64,000 bases of DNA from positions 1 through 64,000 of the forward strand of contig CACZLZ010000011.1 of assembly GCA_902782145.1 (NCBI GenBank). Reading direction: 5' to 3'. The translations under genes and the position numbers were made by a program. Source of the DNA: an uncultured Aeromonadales bacterium. Lineage in GTDB: Bacteria > Pseudomonadota > Gammaproteobacteria > Enterobacterales > Succinivibrionaceae. Below the pieces are notes generated by a model. It had not been told where the DNA came from, ran no database searches, and was given only the letters and a program-made list of their open reading frames with translations. Of the stretch, positions 45,084 through 55,021 are shown piece after piece. Numbering within the stretch: position 1 is the stretch's first letter; each line of letters opens with the position of its first letter.

Positions 45084-48000
45084 CTAAGAATTATTTTTAA
45101 TATTTTTGTAAAAAGGACTTAAATTGAAAAACAGGTTTTTTAACTTTTCTGGATCGGGAGTCTTAGCAATTAAGAATTCAAGTAGTTCTTCTTGTCTGGG
45201 CTGGCCGAGTGTTAGACGATAAAAGTTTAAAATCTTTATTAGTCTTTCATACGAAGACACTTCGGAACTGAATGGATACATGGGAACTACTCTTTCGATT
45301 TTAACCATATTATTATCATTTGATAACCCCCAAAAAGGGATCAGGTCTGATGAGCATGACTGTTTTTCTTTCTTGGCAGCTTCATCAAACATTTCATTCC
45401 ATATATCATTTTTGAAAGTTATATTTCCGTAGCGCTTAGCAATGTTATGGCGGATTGCAAGACATTTAAATCTGTTAATTCTTCCTTCTCTTTGTTCAAG
45501 ATCGATTGGGTTGGACGGTAGATTCCAATGCACAATTCTTCTGCAATAATAATGGAAATCTAAGCCTTCCTGACCGATGGATGTGGATGATAAAACAAAT
45601 GGCCGAAAAGGGGAATTGAAGGCACTAATTATTGATGATTTTCTGTTTATATCTTTTTCATCATTCTGATCACCTTTAATAAATGCTACAGCAAAATGAG
45701 ATCTCATGCTTTTGGTTTTGCTTTTTTGATCATTATTGGCATTATGCACCTTATTTGATATTCGCTCTTTGAAATACTCGAAATAATCAATATTGTAATT
45801 TGTAGTTAATAACTCCATTGACTTTTCTATTTGATTACTAATATATTCGAGTGTAGAATGATTTTTATTAAAGCCGCCTGCAAGCAGGTGTGCAAATTCA
45901 TCAAACACTGCCTGAAGACAACCATCTCTGCAGTATAGAAGAAAATTTTTCCAATGTGCGTCTTTGTTTCTATAAGCTGCTTCAACCGTCGCTGTTGCTT
46001 CAACAGAATTCATTTTTTGCAAAAATAATTTTGCCGTTTTGGTAGATAAATTTATTTGTTTGATATCGTTGTTGTTTACATAATTTTTGAAGGTACGATT
46101 TAAACATACGGCAGGTGATGCTAGGCTAAGATTAGCTAAAATATCGATAAGATCTGGTGGAATATTGCCAAGGAATAGTTCACGATTATAAATACATTTT
46201 AGTTGCTCGATAAGAAGGTTTAAATGAATTGTGAAATTTTTAATGCTTTTATCATAATCCGTTTTATGTAAATTATTAAGCTGATTTTCAATCCAATTAT
46301 TTACATAAGTTGAGTCATCAAGTAAAAAGGGTGCCAAATAATACCATCTCTCATCATAGCTGGATTTGTTTTTACTATTTTTTGGTGTGGATTTGTAATT
46401 GCTTAAAGAACTTAATTTGTTATAAACTCGGTCTTTTATCTTTTTAAGTAATTTGTCTGGGTTAAGTAACTCACTACGATTAGCGTTGTTGTTTAATTCA
46501 GAAATTGGATTATAACATTCGGAAAGAAATTTACTTGGATAAATGAAACAAATAAGATTCATTCCTTCTGGATGCTTTCTATTTATAGAAAAATTCATCC
46601 TTGATTGAGGATAACGGTTTTTTGCAAAATATTTTATGCTCTTGCTGATATTTATTCTTGTTTTATTTCTATTTCTGTTTCTTTGCTTTCTTATATTATC
46701 TATAGTTTTACGTTCTACCTCGTATGATATGAGACAGGATAGCATTCTAGGAACCATTTCCCATGCTGAAAATATAATTGATTTTGATGCATAGACAGAT
46801 TCCTCGAATACTCCATTAAGTTTATAGTATGGTTTTGATGGTGGTAACCATAACAATTTATCAATATTATTTTGTAGAATGCTATCGATAGTCTTAGATA
46901 GTTTAGCATTTGTATTTGGTAATTTTTCGTAGTTATTTATTTTACTTACATCTATCCATAAATGATCGCTTTTTATATATCGGTTATTAGATTCAGTAAT
47001 TTTCGAATCTTTGAAGTGTTGCTCTATTATCAACTTTAATTTATATTCTCTCATAAATGATAGAATATAAGGACATGATTTAACAAAATCTTCAATTCTT
47101 AATTTGTTGTTTGGTTCTATTGTATTAATTAAGTTTTGGATATTTATGAATGAGGAAAAATCTTTGTCATTGACCTCTAAATGTTCGTCTTTACTTGATG
47201 AATCTATAATATCAGCACATTTATGCTCTGAAACTCGTTCTGTTCTACATTCTACTTGATACATGGCGTTCTCTGCCATTTCTTTTGCATAAAACAGTTC
47301 AGCATTATTAATTGAAAAATCATTAAGTTTGCTTGTATAGTTTCTCCATACATCTTTGAAGTTGTTGCAGGTTTGCGTAGAATTTTTACTTCCTTCATTT
47401 AAGAATTTCATTACTGAGTGAAATTCACTGAATTGCTCATCTTCATTTAGATTATCAATTTCCTGCAAAGTACAATATAGTTTATATGGAGTAGCAGATA
47501 AAAGTAAAATATTCAAATTCTTTGTGTTAAAGAATTGATGTGCGAGCAATTCAGCCTGATTCATATCATCATTTGATTTGTCATCAAAGTTAATTAAATC
47601 TTTAAATCTTTGAAATTCGTCAAGGATTACCAAATCGGGATTTAATAAATTTACACTTATCCTAGCAAAAATTAGTCTAAGAATTGCTATAAAATCTTTT
47701 GGATCATCAAAAGCTTTTCCAAAGATATTTTCTTTTAACTCGCTGTCAAGTTTATCAGTAATGGTTTGGATGTAATTTTGAAATGGTATTTTACTATTTT
47801 CTTTTATTCTATTGAGGTTATTGTTGTGCTCAAGGATTTGGTTATCCCAAGTTGGATCATTAATACCATTCTGTAATGCCCGCTTAAGGGTATAGTTATT
47901 GTTTTGACGGAGGTTGTTATCTAATTTTTTCAAAAGACCTGTTTGCTTTATGATTGCATACATTAGAGCTCTCTCTTCAACTCTACCGCTTCTTCTACTA

Positions 48001-48431
48001 GTCAATTTAAACGAAGTACCCGGTGTTATAGGAATTAGTTGAAGAAAACTTTGACGCAATTTGTCATTGATTTCTTGTTTAAAAATGGCTAAATGCAGCA
48101 TTGACAACCTAGAAGCGTTGGGATCAAATGTTAAAGTTTCTGGTGTAATGCTTAATTTTCTGAGATTTTGCTCAGCAATAGTAGCATTTGAGCATACGTA
48201 TACTACCTTAAAAAACTCTTTTCCTTCGTTTCGTTTCTTCAGAGCAATTTTTGCTAGTAGGCCACGAGCGATGAGGGTTTTTCCAAGACCAACTTCATCA
48301 GATACAAGAATTCTTTTCTGTCCTTTGTTGTATAGATCAAAAATTCTATCTACTGTTGCTTTTTGAAAGTCTTTTAATTCGCTTAAAACGGATTCAACTA
48401 TACTTTCGAGATTATCAATAACACATGTCAT
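45084..48431 (-). CDS. Superfamily-2 (SNF2-like) helicase of the AT-rich triplet
   Basis: 1115 residues. Walker A GLGKT (48-52) sits in LVSDEVGLGKTLIARGLL, and the Walker B box is ILDEFQ (DEFQ 271-274). Motif V/VI appears near the C-terminus as SSTSIGQEGLDFHYYCRRI and PIDLEQREGRINRF. A long Asn/Lys-rich middle separates the two RecA-like lobes. The start overlaps the stop of the phospholipase-D-type gene by four bases (ATGA), so the two are coupled and probably form one complex. The gene is strongly AT-rich, unlike the methylase and helicases around it, indicating separate origin. Confidence 0.85.
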   Translation of the reverse strand: MTCVIDNLESIVESVLSELKDFQKATVDRIFDLYNKGQKRILVSDEVGLGKTLIARGLLAKIALKKRNEGKEFFKVVYVCSNATIAEQNLRKLSITPETLTFDPNASRLSMLHLAIFKQEINDKLRQSFLQLIPITPGTSFKLTSRRSGRVEERALMYAIIKQTGLLKKLDNNLRQNNNYTLKRALQNGINDPTWDNQILEHNNNLNRIKENSKIPFQNYIQTITDKLDSELKENIFGKAFDDPKDFIAILRLIFARISVNLLNPDLVILDEFQRFKDLINFDDKSNDDMNQAELLAHQFFNTKNLNILLLSATPYKLYCTLQEIDNLNEDEQFSEFHSVMKFLNEGSKNSTQTCNNFKDVWRNYTSKLNDFSINNAELFYAKEMAENAMYQVECRTERVSEHKCADIIDSSSKDEHLEVNDKDFSSFINIQNLINTIEPNNKLRIEDFVKSCPYILSFMREYKLKLIIEQHFKDSKITESNNRYIKSDHLWIDVSKINNYEKLPNTNAKLSKTIDSILQNNIDKLLWLPPSKPYYKLNGVFEESVYASKSIIFSAWEMVPRMLSCLISYEVERKTIDNIRKQRNRNRNKTRINISKSIKYFAKNRYPQSRMNFSINRKHPEGMNLICFIYPSKFLSECYNPISELNNNANRSELLNPDKLLKKIKDRVYNKLSSLSNYKSTPKNSKNKSSYDERWYYLAPFLLDDSTYVNNWIENQLNNLHKTDYDKSIKNFTIHLNLLIEQLKCIYNRELFLGNIPPDLIDILANLSLASPAVCLNRTFKNYVNNNDIKQINLSTKTAKLFLQKMNSVEATATVEAAYRNKDAHWKNFLLYCRDGCLQAVFDEFAHLLAGGFNKNHSTLEYISNQIEKSMELLTTNYNIDYFEYFKERISNKVHNANNDQKSKTKSMRSHFAVAFIKGDQNDEKDINRKSSIISAFNSPFRPFVLSSTSIGQEGLDFHYYCRRIVHWNLPSNPIDLEQREGRINRFKCLAIRHNIAKRYGNITFKNDIWNEMFDEAAKKEKQSCSSDLIPFWGLSNDNNMVKIERVVPMYPFSSEVSSYERLIKILNFYRLTLGQPRQEELLEFLIAKTPDPEKLKNLFFNLSPFYKNIKNNS

Positions 48432-50281
48432 TTTTTGGATACAGCTTTTTTGAATGCTTCAAACAAATTTTTAAATTCATCAGTGATTATTTCTTTTTGG
48501 AGAGATTTTATTAAATAATCAATTTCAATTTTTGTATCTTTAGGGTTATTTACAGCTGCATGTAAGAGTGTTTCATAGAAATTTGTTAGATTGTGCTTGC
48601 TAGTGCAATTTATTGTTTTGTCTTTGTTGTTAGAAATGTTCTTCTGTAGACGTAAAGTGTTAATTGTTGAGCTATCACACAGTAAAGCATTTAGATACGA
48701 ATAGAAGTCGTCTTTAGTTTTAATTTTGTTTGTAACGATTAACTTATCTCTTTCTTTTGGTAAATTTTTTGTGTTAATGATGACTACTTTTTGAACCTCA
48801 CTTGTTTTGTCTACAACCTTGATTATATAAAAATTTGATAGCTCCATTATCTCAAGGTTGTTAAAGACAATTTCGTTCATATAGTCCAATTCCATGTCTG
48901 GTTTTGCAAGTAATGGCCTAATTGTAATTGAATAATTATTGTTTATTGGATTTAAAATCTCAATTGAAATTTTGATTTTATAGATTGAATCGTTTTCTTT
49001 TATCACTTCTGCATCTGAATGGTTTCGACTCAATTCTCTTATTATATTATTCATTTCTTTCTGTTTACTTGCATCTAGGGTTTCATCTGTAGATTCAGGC
49101 TCTGATAGTTTGAATGGACTATTTTGTTCATTAGTAATTAGAAGTGATTTTTTTAAACTTTCAAGATTAATGTGTTTCCTATAAGATCCAAGTCTGATCA
49201 TAAACTCAATGTTACCATAAATTGAATTATGAGTTGCATTCAGTGATCCAATGTAGATATTTGATTTGCTATTATTTCTTGTCATGTAAATTTTTGCATG
49301 AATATCCTGGTGTTTATATGTATTTGAATTATTTCTTAAATCATTGTCATCTGAAGATATTTGCATTTCGCCATCGATAATTTGATCATTTAGTGTATAA
49401 ATCTTGTCGAATTTTATATCGTTTGACTTTATTCCGTTTAATGAGCTTTGCCTAGTTATTAGTATGTATTCAGATTTTTGTATTTTTGATTCGTTTCGGT
49501 TTTTAATAAATTTTTGAATGATATCGTCTGATAAAAATGGGGAAATGATTAATAATTCATGAAAACTTTTTGTAAATAATTCTGTCTTCAGTATCTCAGT
49601 TGGATCTGCGCTATTTATACCTATTGGTAAGAATTCAAAATCTCGAAATTCTTTTGACTCAGTGTCAAACTTGATTCTTGTAACTTGGCCGACTAATTCC
49701 GTTATTTTAGATTTCTTCTCTACGCTATCTTGCATTTTGTTTGCTAGGTATTCAAGAAAATTTGATATCGGTTTGTTTTCTTCGTGCTTTTGTTTCTCAT
49801 CAATTATTCCATCCATGTAGAACGCAACGTCCCAACTCCTGTCAAAGGTGAGATTTCTGCTGAGTACAATTATTCTGTATTTGAATTGATCTATGTGGTT
49901 TTTGTTTTTATAACGAATTAACCATATTTTGGGATGAAAAGATGGATATTTTGTGTATTTACTGTTATGTGGTTTGATGGGAAAGACAATATTTTCTAGA
50001 AGAATATATAGATCTGAAAGTTTAGGTGGTACTTTAATTTGTCCATCTTCACAGAATATGGCTAATTTGTTACTTACATTTCGAAGGGATTGTATTAGAT
50101 ATATAGGATTATTTAAGAGTGAGCTGTCAGTGTCGGTTGAAAATGAAAGTGATAAGCATACCCCTATTAATGCATCCATATCCAGCGAGTATGTTGTTGC
50201 GACTGCAAAATCAAGTTTATATCCATATGGTGGAGCTATTAGTCTGCCGTAATCGAGTCTATCATTGTAGAGATTTAGCAT
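48428..50281 (-). CDS. Phospholipase-D-fold nuclease-like protein
   Basis: 617 residues. One HKD-type motif is visible near 325-360: DIHAKIYMTR, then YIGSLNATHNS, then NIEFMIR, giving the H-x-K and S-x-N positions of the PLDc_2 family. The N-terminal 150 residues hold a second, weaker PLD-like half with LSRNLTFDRSWDV. PLD-fold proteins coupled to helicases act as nucleases in several restriction-like systems, and DrmC of DISARM belongs to the same fold. The gene is AT-rich, lies 24 bases after DUF6361 and overlaps the helicase start. It is probably the nuclease of this triplet. Confidence 0.8.
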   Translation of the reverse strand: MLNLYNDRLDYGRLIAPPYGYKLDFAVATTYSLDMDALIGVCLSLSFSTDTDSSLLNNPIYLIQSLRNVSNKLAIFCEDGQIKVPPKLSDLYILLENIVFPIKPHNSKYTKYPSFHPKIWLIRYKNKNHIDQFKYRIIVLSRNLTFDRSWDVAFYMDGIIDEKQKHEENKPISNFLEYLANKMQDSVEKKSKITELVGQVTRIKFDTESKEFRDFEFLPIGINSADPTEILKTELFTKSFHELLIISPFLSDDIIQKFIKNRNESKIQKSEYILITRQSSLNGIKSNDIKFDKIYTLNDQIIDGEMQISSDDNDLRNNSNTYKHQDIHAKIYMTRNNSKSNIYIGSLNATHNSIYGNIEFMIRLGSYRKHINLESLKKSLLITNEQNSPFKLSEPESTDETLDASKQKEMNNIIRELSRNHSDAEVIKENDSIYKIKISIEILNPINNNYSITIRPLLAKPDMELDYMNEIVFNNLEIMELSNFYIIKVVDKTSEVQKVVIINTKNLPKERDKLIVTNKIKTKDDFYSYLNALLCDSSTINTLRLQKNISNNKDKTINCTSKHNLTNFYETLLHAAVNNPKDTKIEIDYLIKSLQKEIITDEFKNLFEAFKKAVSKK

Positions 50282-50305
50282 TTTAATTAATGTGTTAAAT
50301 TTGTA

Positions 50306-51511
50306 CTACTTATTAAGTGATTTAAATATATCATTTAAGATGTTTTTTGCTTTGTTAAATCTATAATCTAATTCTTTTCCTCCATACCACTTGTAGTCAC
50401 TACACGGATGAAGAGTTTTTGCTCTGTCTCCTGGCTTAATTTGTGTTTCGCGTTTTGTGATTTCAATTTTCATTTCTTCATAATTTTTATTTAGTAATAG
50501 TTCTTTTTCTTTGTTAAGGAATAATTTTAAATTTCCATTTGTAATATTTAGAATTTTATATATTTTATCTAGATCTATGTTTGCTCTTTCTTTTAATTCT
50601 GGCTCGATTCTTTTCCACTCATTATTAGCTTCTTCATTATTGTTATTTGATATTATTTTGTTATATAATATTTTTAGAACATAAATGAAGGCTGAAAAGT
50701 TTTTTGCAAGAGAAAATAAATCTTGAATTTCGAGTGAGAAATGCTTGATTAGTTGATCATCAAGCGATGAAAAACTATCGATATCTAAAATGCCTTCAAT
50801 GTTTTCTTTGAGAATTTGAGCAATCATTGATTCTCGCACTGATTCTCGCCGGTTATTTATTATCAGATCTTTTAGAAATTTGGCTTCATCTTTAGTTAAG
50901 TTGATTTCTAAATTTTTTTTCCATTCTTCATATTTATATGTTAATGGCAGGTTCCAGTAGGGCTCTTTATATTGTAATCCTGCATCTAAATCATCATTCT
51001 CGCCATCCGTCCTGGTTCTTTCAGAAATATGCCTTTCGTTTGATTTTAGCACCCTATTATCTTCACATACGCTTTGTATATACTCTGCTATTGAGAAGTC
51101 ATAATTTAATATTCCGTATGTTTTCAGGCCAGACCAATAAATATCTGATGGTGTCCTTCTTAACCATTTGCCTTGATCAAGTGTTCGGAATCCTATTATT
51201 CCATCATTAGCGTTACCCTTATCTTTCAATATTTTTGCACATTCTTTTTCTGTTTCGTTCAAAACTTCAATCATTTTTTTAGGATCTGTGATTCCACTTC
51301 TTGTTAGATCCTTTAGTGTATATGGTACGATTAAAAAATATTTGGCTCTTGTCTGAATTGTAGAAGTTCCTGGAAAAAATTTGTTCGAAAAGCCATCTCT
51401 TATATTTGCGATCCCTAGCTCATCCAATGTACCTTTTTCTTCTAAAAGTGAAATTACGTTAAGAACTTTGTCCTTATCGTTTTTTGAAAAGTCAATCCAC
51501 CCGAGAGGCAT
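50306..51511 (-). CDS. DUF6361 family protein
   Basis: 401 residues. The N-terminus is diagnostic: LGWIDFSKNDKDKVLNV, then DELGIANIRDGFSNKFFPG and TSTIQTRAKYFLIVPYTL. The rest is helical, with no catalytic motif that I can identify. A positively charged, Lys-rich C-terminal part ends near a DYKWYGGKELDYRF line. The family has no established biochemical role; it is found next to PLD-type and helicase genes, as here. It begins 39 bases after the end of the SNF2 helicase gene. The sudden drop in GC between the two genes marks the left edge of the inserted module in the direction of transcription. Confidence 0.8.
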   Translation of the reverse strand: MPLGWIDFSKNDKDKVLNVISLLEEKGTLDELGIANIRDGFSNKFFPGTSTIQTRAKYFLIVPYTLKDLTRSGITDPKKMIEVLNETEKECAKILKDKGNANDGIIGFRTLDQGKWLRRTPSDIYWSGLKTYGILNYDFSIAEYIQSVCEDNRVLKSNERHISERTRTDGENDDLDAGLQYKEPYWNLPLTYKYEEWKKNLEINLTKDEAKFLKDLIINNRRESVRESMIAQILKENIEGILDIDSFSSLDDQLIKHFSLEIQDLFSLAKNFSAFIYVLKILYNKIISNNNNEEANNEWKRIEPELKERANIDLDKIYKILNITNGNLKLFLNKEKELLLNKNYEEMKIEITKRETQIKPGDRAKTLHPCSDYKWYGGKELDYRFNKAKNILNDIFKSLNK

Positions 51512-51550
51512 ATGATTCCCTTTGTTTCTATTATTTGTTTTATCGCCAGT

Positions 51551-54500
51551 CTACCGCAATGCCACCGCCAGTATCTGCACATGTGGTCTTACCGACAACT
51601 GAACATTGTCCCTTTCCCGATCCAGAGCCCGTGCAAAATGCGCCTCTGCCTCCTTCAGACTTTTGTCCAGATCTTCTTTAGGCAGATGCTTTCCCTTCTC
51701 CCGGATGGCAGTTAGTCTCTTTTCCATCTGGTACTCGATTTCCAACTCTCTTTTCCTGAGGTCTTCTTGCATGGATTTCTCCGTTTCCTTCTTCAGCCGG
51801 TATAGATCTTCCTGGATGAATTCAGCTGAGGGGGCCAGATATCGCTTCAGATCATCAATGGAGACGGTGTCTCCTGTGTTCACCGGATCCTTAGCAAGTC
51901 CTGTTACCTCAAGAAATTCCGCTACGCTTTTGAGTTCCGGTGATCCGTTCTTCCATTTCACTGCTGCAATTTCATGCACCGGTGAGTAGCCGGTATTGTT
52001 GGGGAATCCTCCCTGGAGCAGAACCCAGATCTCTCCTTGGGGCAGGGTGCCGATATGCAGAACAGGGGCCTGGCAGCGGCCAAACTGGGACAATGCCTGA
52101 TCGTTGAGATAATGCATCACCGGGTGCAACGGCAACAGAGGCTGCACCGCAGGCCAGTCCTCATCTGAAGTCCTGAACTTGGCGATTTCCTCAAGCATGC
52201 GCTTCCGGTTAGAGGTCAGTGTCAGTTTGCCGTTTGCGGGGATCATCTCCGGTGGTAGCCTGTCCCTGAGGTTTTCATTGAGGGCGATCCTGAAGCCGTC
52301 ATCTGTTATCTCATATTCCAGTGACTTTCTGCCATCCGCTCCGGACTGCTCAAGGATTGCCCGGGCATATTCCAGATCAGATGAGAACAGGCTGACACTG
52401 CGATCCAGGCGCCGGTTGTATTCTTCCTTTTCCATGACCTGGGCAAAACCCTCATGGATCTGGAGAGTTCTCCGGGCTTCTTCCGCCATCCGGTCATGTT
52501 CTGAGTTCCGGCTGTGGTACTGGTCTCGGCTCTGTTCCTGAGAACGATCAAGGTTTCCGTTCCTGTTTCCGTTCAGGTTCTGGTACCGGTTCAGGAGCCT
52601 GTCCGGGCCTGGATCCGGGAATTCGTTCCAATCAACTTCGGTTCCAACTCCAACTCCAACTCCAACTCCAACTCTATTTCCAGTTCCCTCTACTACTGCT
52701 GTAACTCCATTATCAGTTTCGCTTCCGGCTCCGGTTCCGGTTCTAACTCCGACTTCAGCTCCCGTTCCCGTTCCGCCTTCAACTGACCCGGTGTCCTGGC
52801 TGCCGTCTTCCTCCAGATCGTCCTCTAAGCCGAAGATATTTTCCAGGGACTCCTCCAGAGCTTCGGCTGCTGTGTTCTGTGTTTCAGTGCCCGGATTGAG
52901 CCGGGATCCTGTTTCCCTGCTCCCGTGCTGTGTTTCCGGCTCAGTCTCAGATCTCACTTCACCGGCTTCCGATCTCGCTACCCCGTCCTCCGATCTGTCA
53001 CCATCAAGATCCCAGGAGTCCACCAGGCTCTTGGTCCGATCCTCCTGCTCATCCTTGCTTTCTAGGAATTCCGCCTGATCGCCCAGGCTTTCCCGGGCCC
53101 GCTCGTCCCGCTCGGTGAGTTTTTCCAGGATCCGCAGATCACCTACGGTCTTCCGGTCATCTGCCAGGGTCATGAGGTAGAGGATCTGGGGCTCACGCTC
53201 CTGGCCATAGCGGTCAATGCGGCCGTTGCGTTGCTGGTAGGTCATCAGGGACCAGGGCAGATCGAAGTGGATCATCCGGTGGGACAGGTGGTGGAGGTTG
53301 ATACCCTCGGAGGCGATGTCCGTGCAGATCAGAAGCCTTATGGGAGAACTGCGGCGGTTGAACTCATTGATGGTCTCCATGATCCGGGTGTCATCCATCT
53401 CCTCCCCGCAGAGGGTGGCGATCTGATCTTTCTTCAGTTTAAGTTCCTTGGGCAGGATCTCTGCGAGGTAATGCATGGTCCTGACAGACTCGGTGAAGAT
53501 CACCAGCCGGTCTGCCGGATCTGAAGGATCCCAGTCCAGGGGAGCCTTCTTCCGGAGCATGGAGATGAGGGCGGTGAGTTTGCTGAAGTCACCCGGGGTG
53601 ATCTGCTCCGTGAGGTTCACAAGATCGTTGAGGGCCTCGGCCTCCCAGGCCAGATCGCCCCCGACAGCGCACCTGCCGCTCCGCTCCAAGGTTTTAAGGC
53701 GGTTTTTGACCACGGAGAGCAGGGCTGCGGGGCTGGAGAAGGCCGCCTTGATGAGGACGGTGGCCAGAAAATGCCCTCTTCCCGGATGATGCCCGTGTCC
53801 GTTTTCCTTCTCTTTCCGGTAGATCCCGGTGATCAGGTCAAAGACAGCATTTTCCCGGGGTGTGGCGGGGATCTCCTGCCGGTACACCACCCGGTCGGGG
53901 AATTCCCGGAGGATCTGATCGCGCACATCCGACTTGAAGCGCCGGATCACCAGCCCCCTGCCGGCAAAGTCCTCGGCGGTGTAGTGTTCCTCATCGGGAA
54001 TGGCGGTGGGATCCAGGATGTTCAGCAGGCTGGCAAAGCTCTTAAGGCTTCCGTCATGGGGCGTGGCGCTGAGCATGATGAGGTTTTCGGAACTGGTGGA
54101 CAGCCGTTCGGCCAGCCGGGCCCGGCTGCTGCCGCCGCCCTTGCCCCGGAGGGCCACATTGTGGGCCTCATCGATGATGATGAGATCCCACCGGGCATGC
54201 TCCAGATAGCTCAGGAAGAATTCCTGCTTCAGGGTGTCCACGGAGATGATGGCCCGGTCATAGTAGTCAAAGGGGTTTCGGTTCACGGGGATGCGGTTCA
54301 CGCAGCGGGTGAGTCCCTGGGAGTCCAGCCGGCACAGGGGAATGGCGAAGCGGTTCCAGAACTCCTGCTGGAACTGCAGCATCATGGCCTTGGTGGCCAC
54401 CACCAGGATCCGCCGGGCCCGGCCCCGGACTGCCAGCTCTGAGGCCAGGATCCCCGCCTCCAGGGTTTTGCCGATCCCCACGGCGTCGGCAATGAGGATC

Positions 54501-54937
54501 CGGGCCCGGGGGCGCTTCAATGCCTCCATGGCGGGATCAAACTGATAGGGCAGGGGATCCATCACTGCCTTGTGGGCGGTGCAGATGGTGGAGGGATCAT
54601 TCCGGGGACAGGAGCGCAGGGCCGCCTCAATGAAGATCCGGGAACTGATGAACCGGGGGCTCAGATCCTGCCGTAGTACCGTCTCCTCGGGGCTGATCAC
54701 CCGGATCCCACCGTGCTCGGTTTCCACGGAGACGAAGAAGATCCCCCGCCGACCCCGGATCATTTCCGAGAGGCCTTCGCAGGTGAGCCGGTGATCGCCA
54801 TGGTTGCAGCTCCGGACATCCGTGACCCGCCACACGGTGTCCCGGATCACCACATGGGCGCCAATGGGGCAGGCACTGATCTGAAAACTGCTATCCCTGC
54901 CGGGTGCTCGTCTGCCGGCAGTGCCTGATCTGGCCAT
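51551..54937 (-). CDS. SNF2-type helicase, DrmD-like, first gene of the DISARM-like operon
   Basis: 1128 residues from the ATG at 54937, preferred because CAGGAGCC lies just upstream; the frame is open back to 55021. The N-terminal module ends in LSPRFISSRIFIEAALRS. The helicase motifs are DAVGIGKTLEAG (G154-T158), IIIDEAHN (DEAH 256-259), MLSATPHDGSLKSF, then LICTDIASEGINLH and QQRNGRIDRYGQ. A disordered stretch (about 660-830) rich in Gly/Thr/Glu/Val includes a GV repeat. The C-terminal 150 residues are a long, charged helix. In class 1 DISARM an SNF2 helicase (DrmD) heads the operon before the methylase, which fits the gene order here except for the inserted triplet. Confidence 0.8.
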   Translation of the reverse strand: MARSGTAGRRAPGRDSSFQISACPIGAHVVIRDTVWRVTDVRSCNHGDHRLTCEGLSEMIRGRRGIFFVSVETEHGGIRVISPEETVLRQDLSPRFISSRIFIEAALRSCPRNDPSTICTAHKAVMDPLPYQFDPAMEALKRPRARILIADAVGIGKTLEAGILASELAVRGRARRILVVATKAMMLQFQQEFWNRFAIPLCRLDSQGLTRCVNRIPVNRNPFDYYDRAIISVDTLKQEFFLSYLEHARWDLIIIDEAHNVALRGKGGGSSRARLAERLSTSSENLIMLSATPHDGSLKSFASLLNILDPTAIPDEEHYTAEDFAGRGLVIRRFKSDVRDQILREFPDRVVYRQEIPATPRENAVFDLITGIYRKEKENGHGHHPGRGHFLATVLIKAAFSSPAALLSVVKNRLKTLERSGRCAVGGDLAWEAEALNDLVNLTEQITPGDFSKLTALISMLRKKAPLDWDPSDPADRLVIFTESVRTMHYLAEILPKELKLKKDQIATLCGEEMDDTRIMETINEFNRRSSPIRLLICTDIASEGINLHHLSHRMIHFDLPWSLMTYQQRNGRIDRYGQEREPQILYLMTLADDRKTVGDLRILEKLTERDERARESLGDQAEFLESKDEQEDRTKSLVDSWDLDGDRSEDGVARSEAGEVRSETEPETQHGSRETGSRLNPGTETQNTAAEALEESLENIFGLEDDLEEDGSQDTGSVEGGTGTGAEVGVRTGTGAGSETDNGVTAVVEGTGNRVGVGVGVGVGTEVDWNEFPDPGPDRLLNRYQNLNGNRNGNLDRSQEQSRDQYHSRNSEHDRMAEEARRTLQIHEGFAQVMEKEEYNRRLDRSVSLFSSDLEYARAILEQSGADGRKSLEYEITDDGFRIALNENLRDRLPPEMIPANGKLTLTSNRKRMLEEIAKFRTSDEDWPAVQPLLPLHPVMHYLNDQALSQFGRCQAPVLHIGTLPQGEIWVLLQGGFPNNTGYSPVHEIAAVKWKNGSPELKSVAEFLEVTGLAKDPVNTGDTVSIDDLKRYLAPSAEFIQEDLYRLKKETEKSMQEDLRKRELEIEYQMEKRLTAIREKGKHLPKEDLDKSLKEAEAHFARALDRERDNVQLSVRPHVQILAVALR
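52643..52672 (-). repeat. Five TCCAAC hexanucleotide units inside the SNF2 helicase gene
   Basis: Five perfect TCCAAC units encode an alternating Gly-Val run on the minus strand. Flanking sequence is degenerate copies of the same hexamer. Slippage would add or remove two residues at a time without a frameshift, so it would tune linker length and not switch the gene off. Confidence 0.8.
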
Positions 54938-55021
54938 GGAACTGGCTCCTGTTCTAATGAAAGCGCAGGGACACAGATGTCCCTGCTGAATAAAGGGTGC
55001 GGGCGTTCCCCTGTCTGCCAT

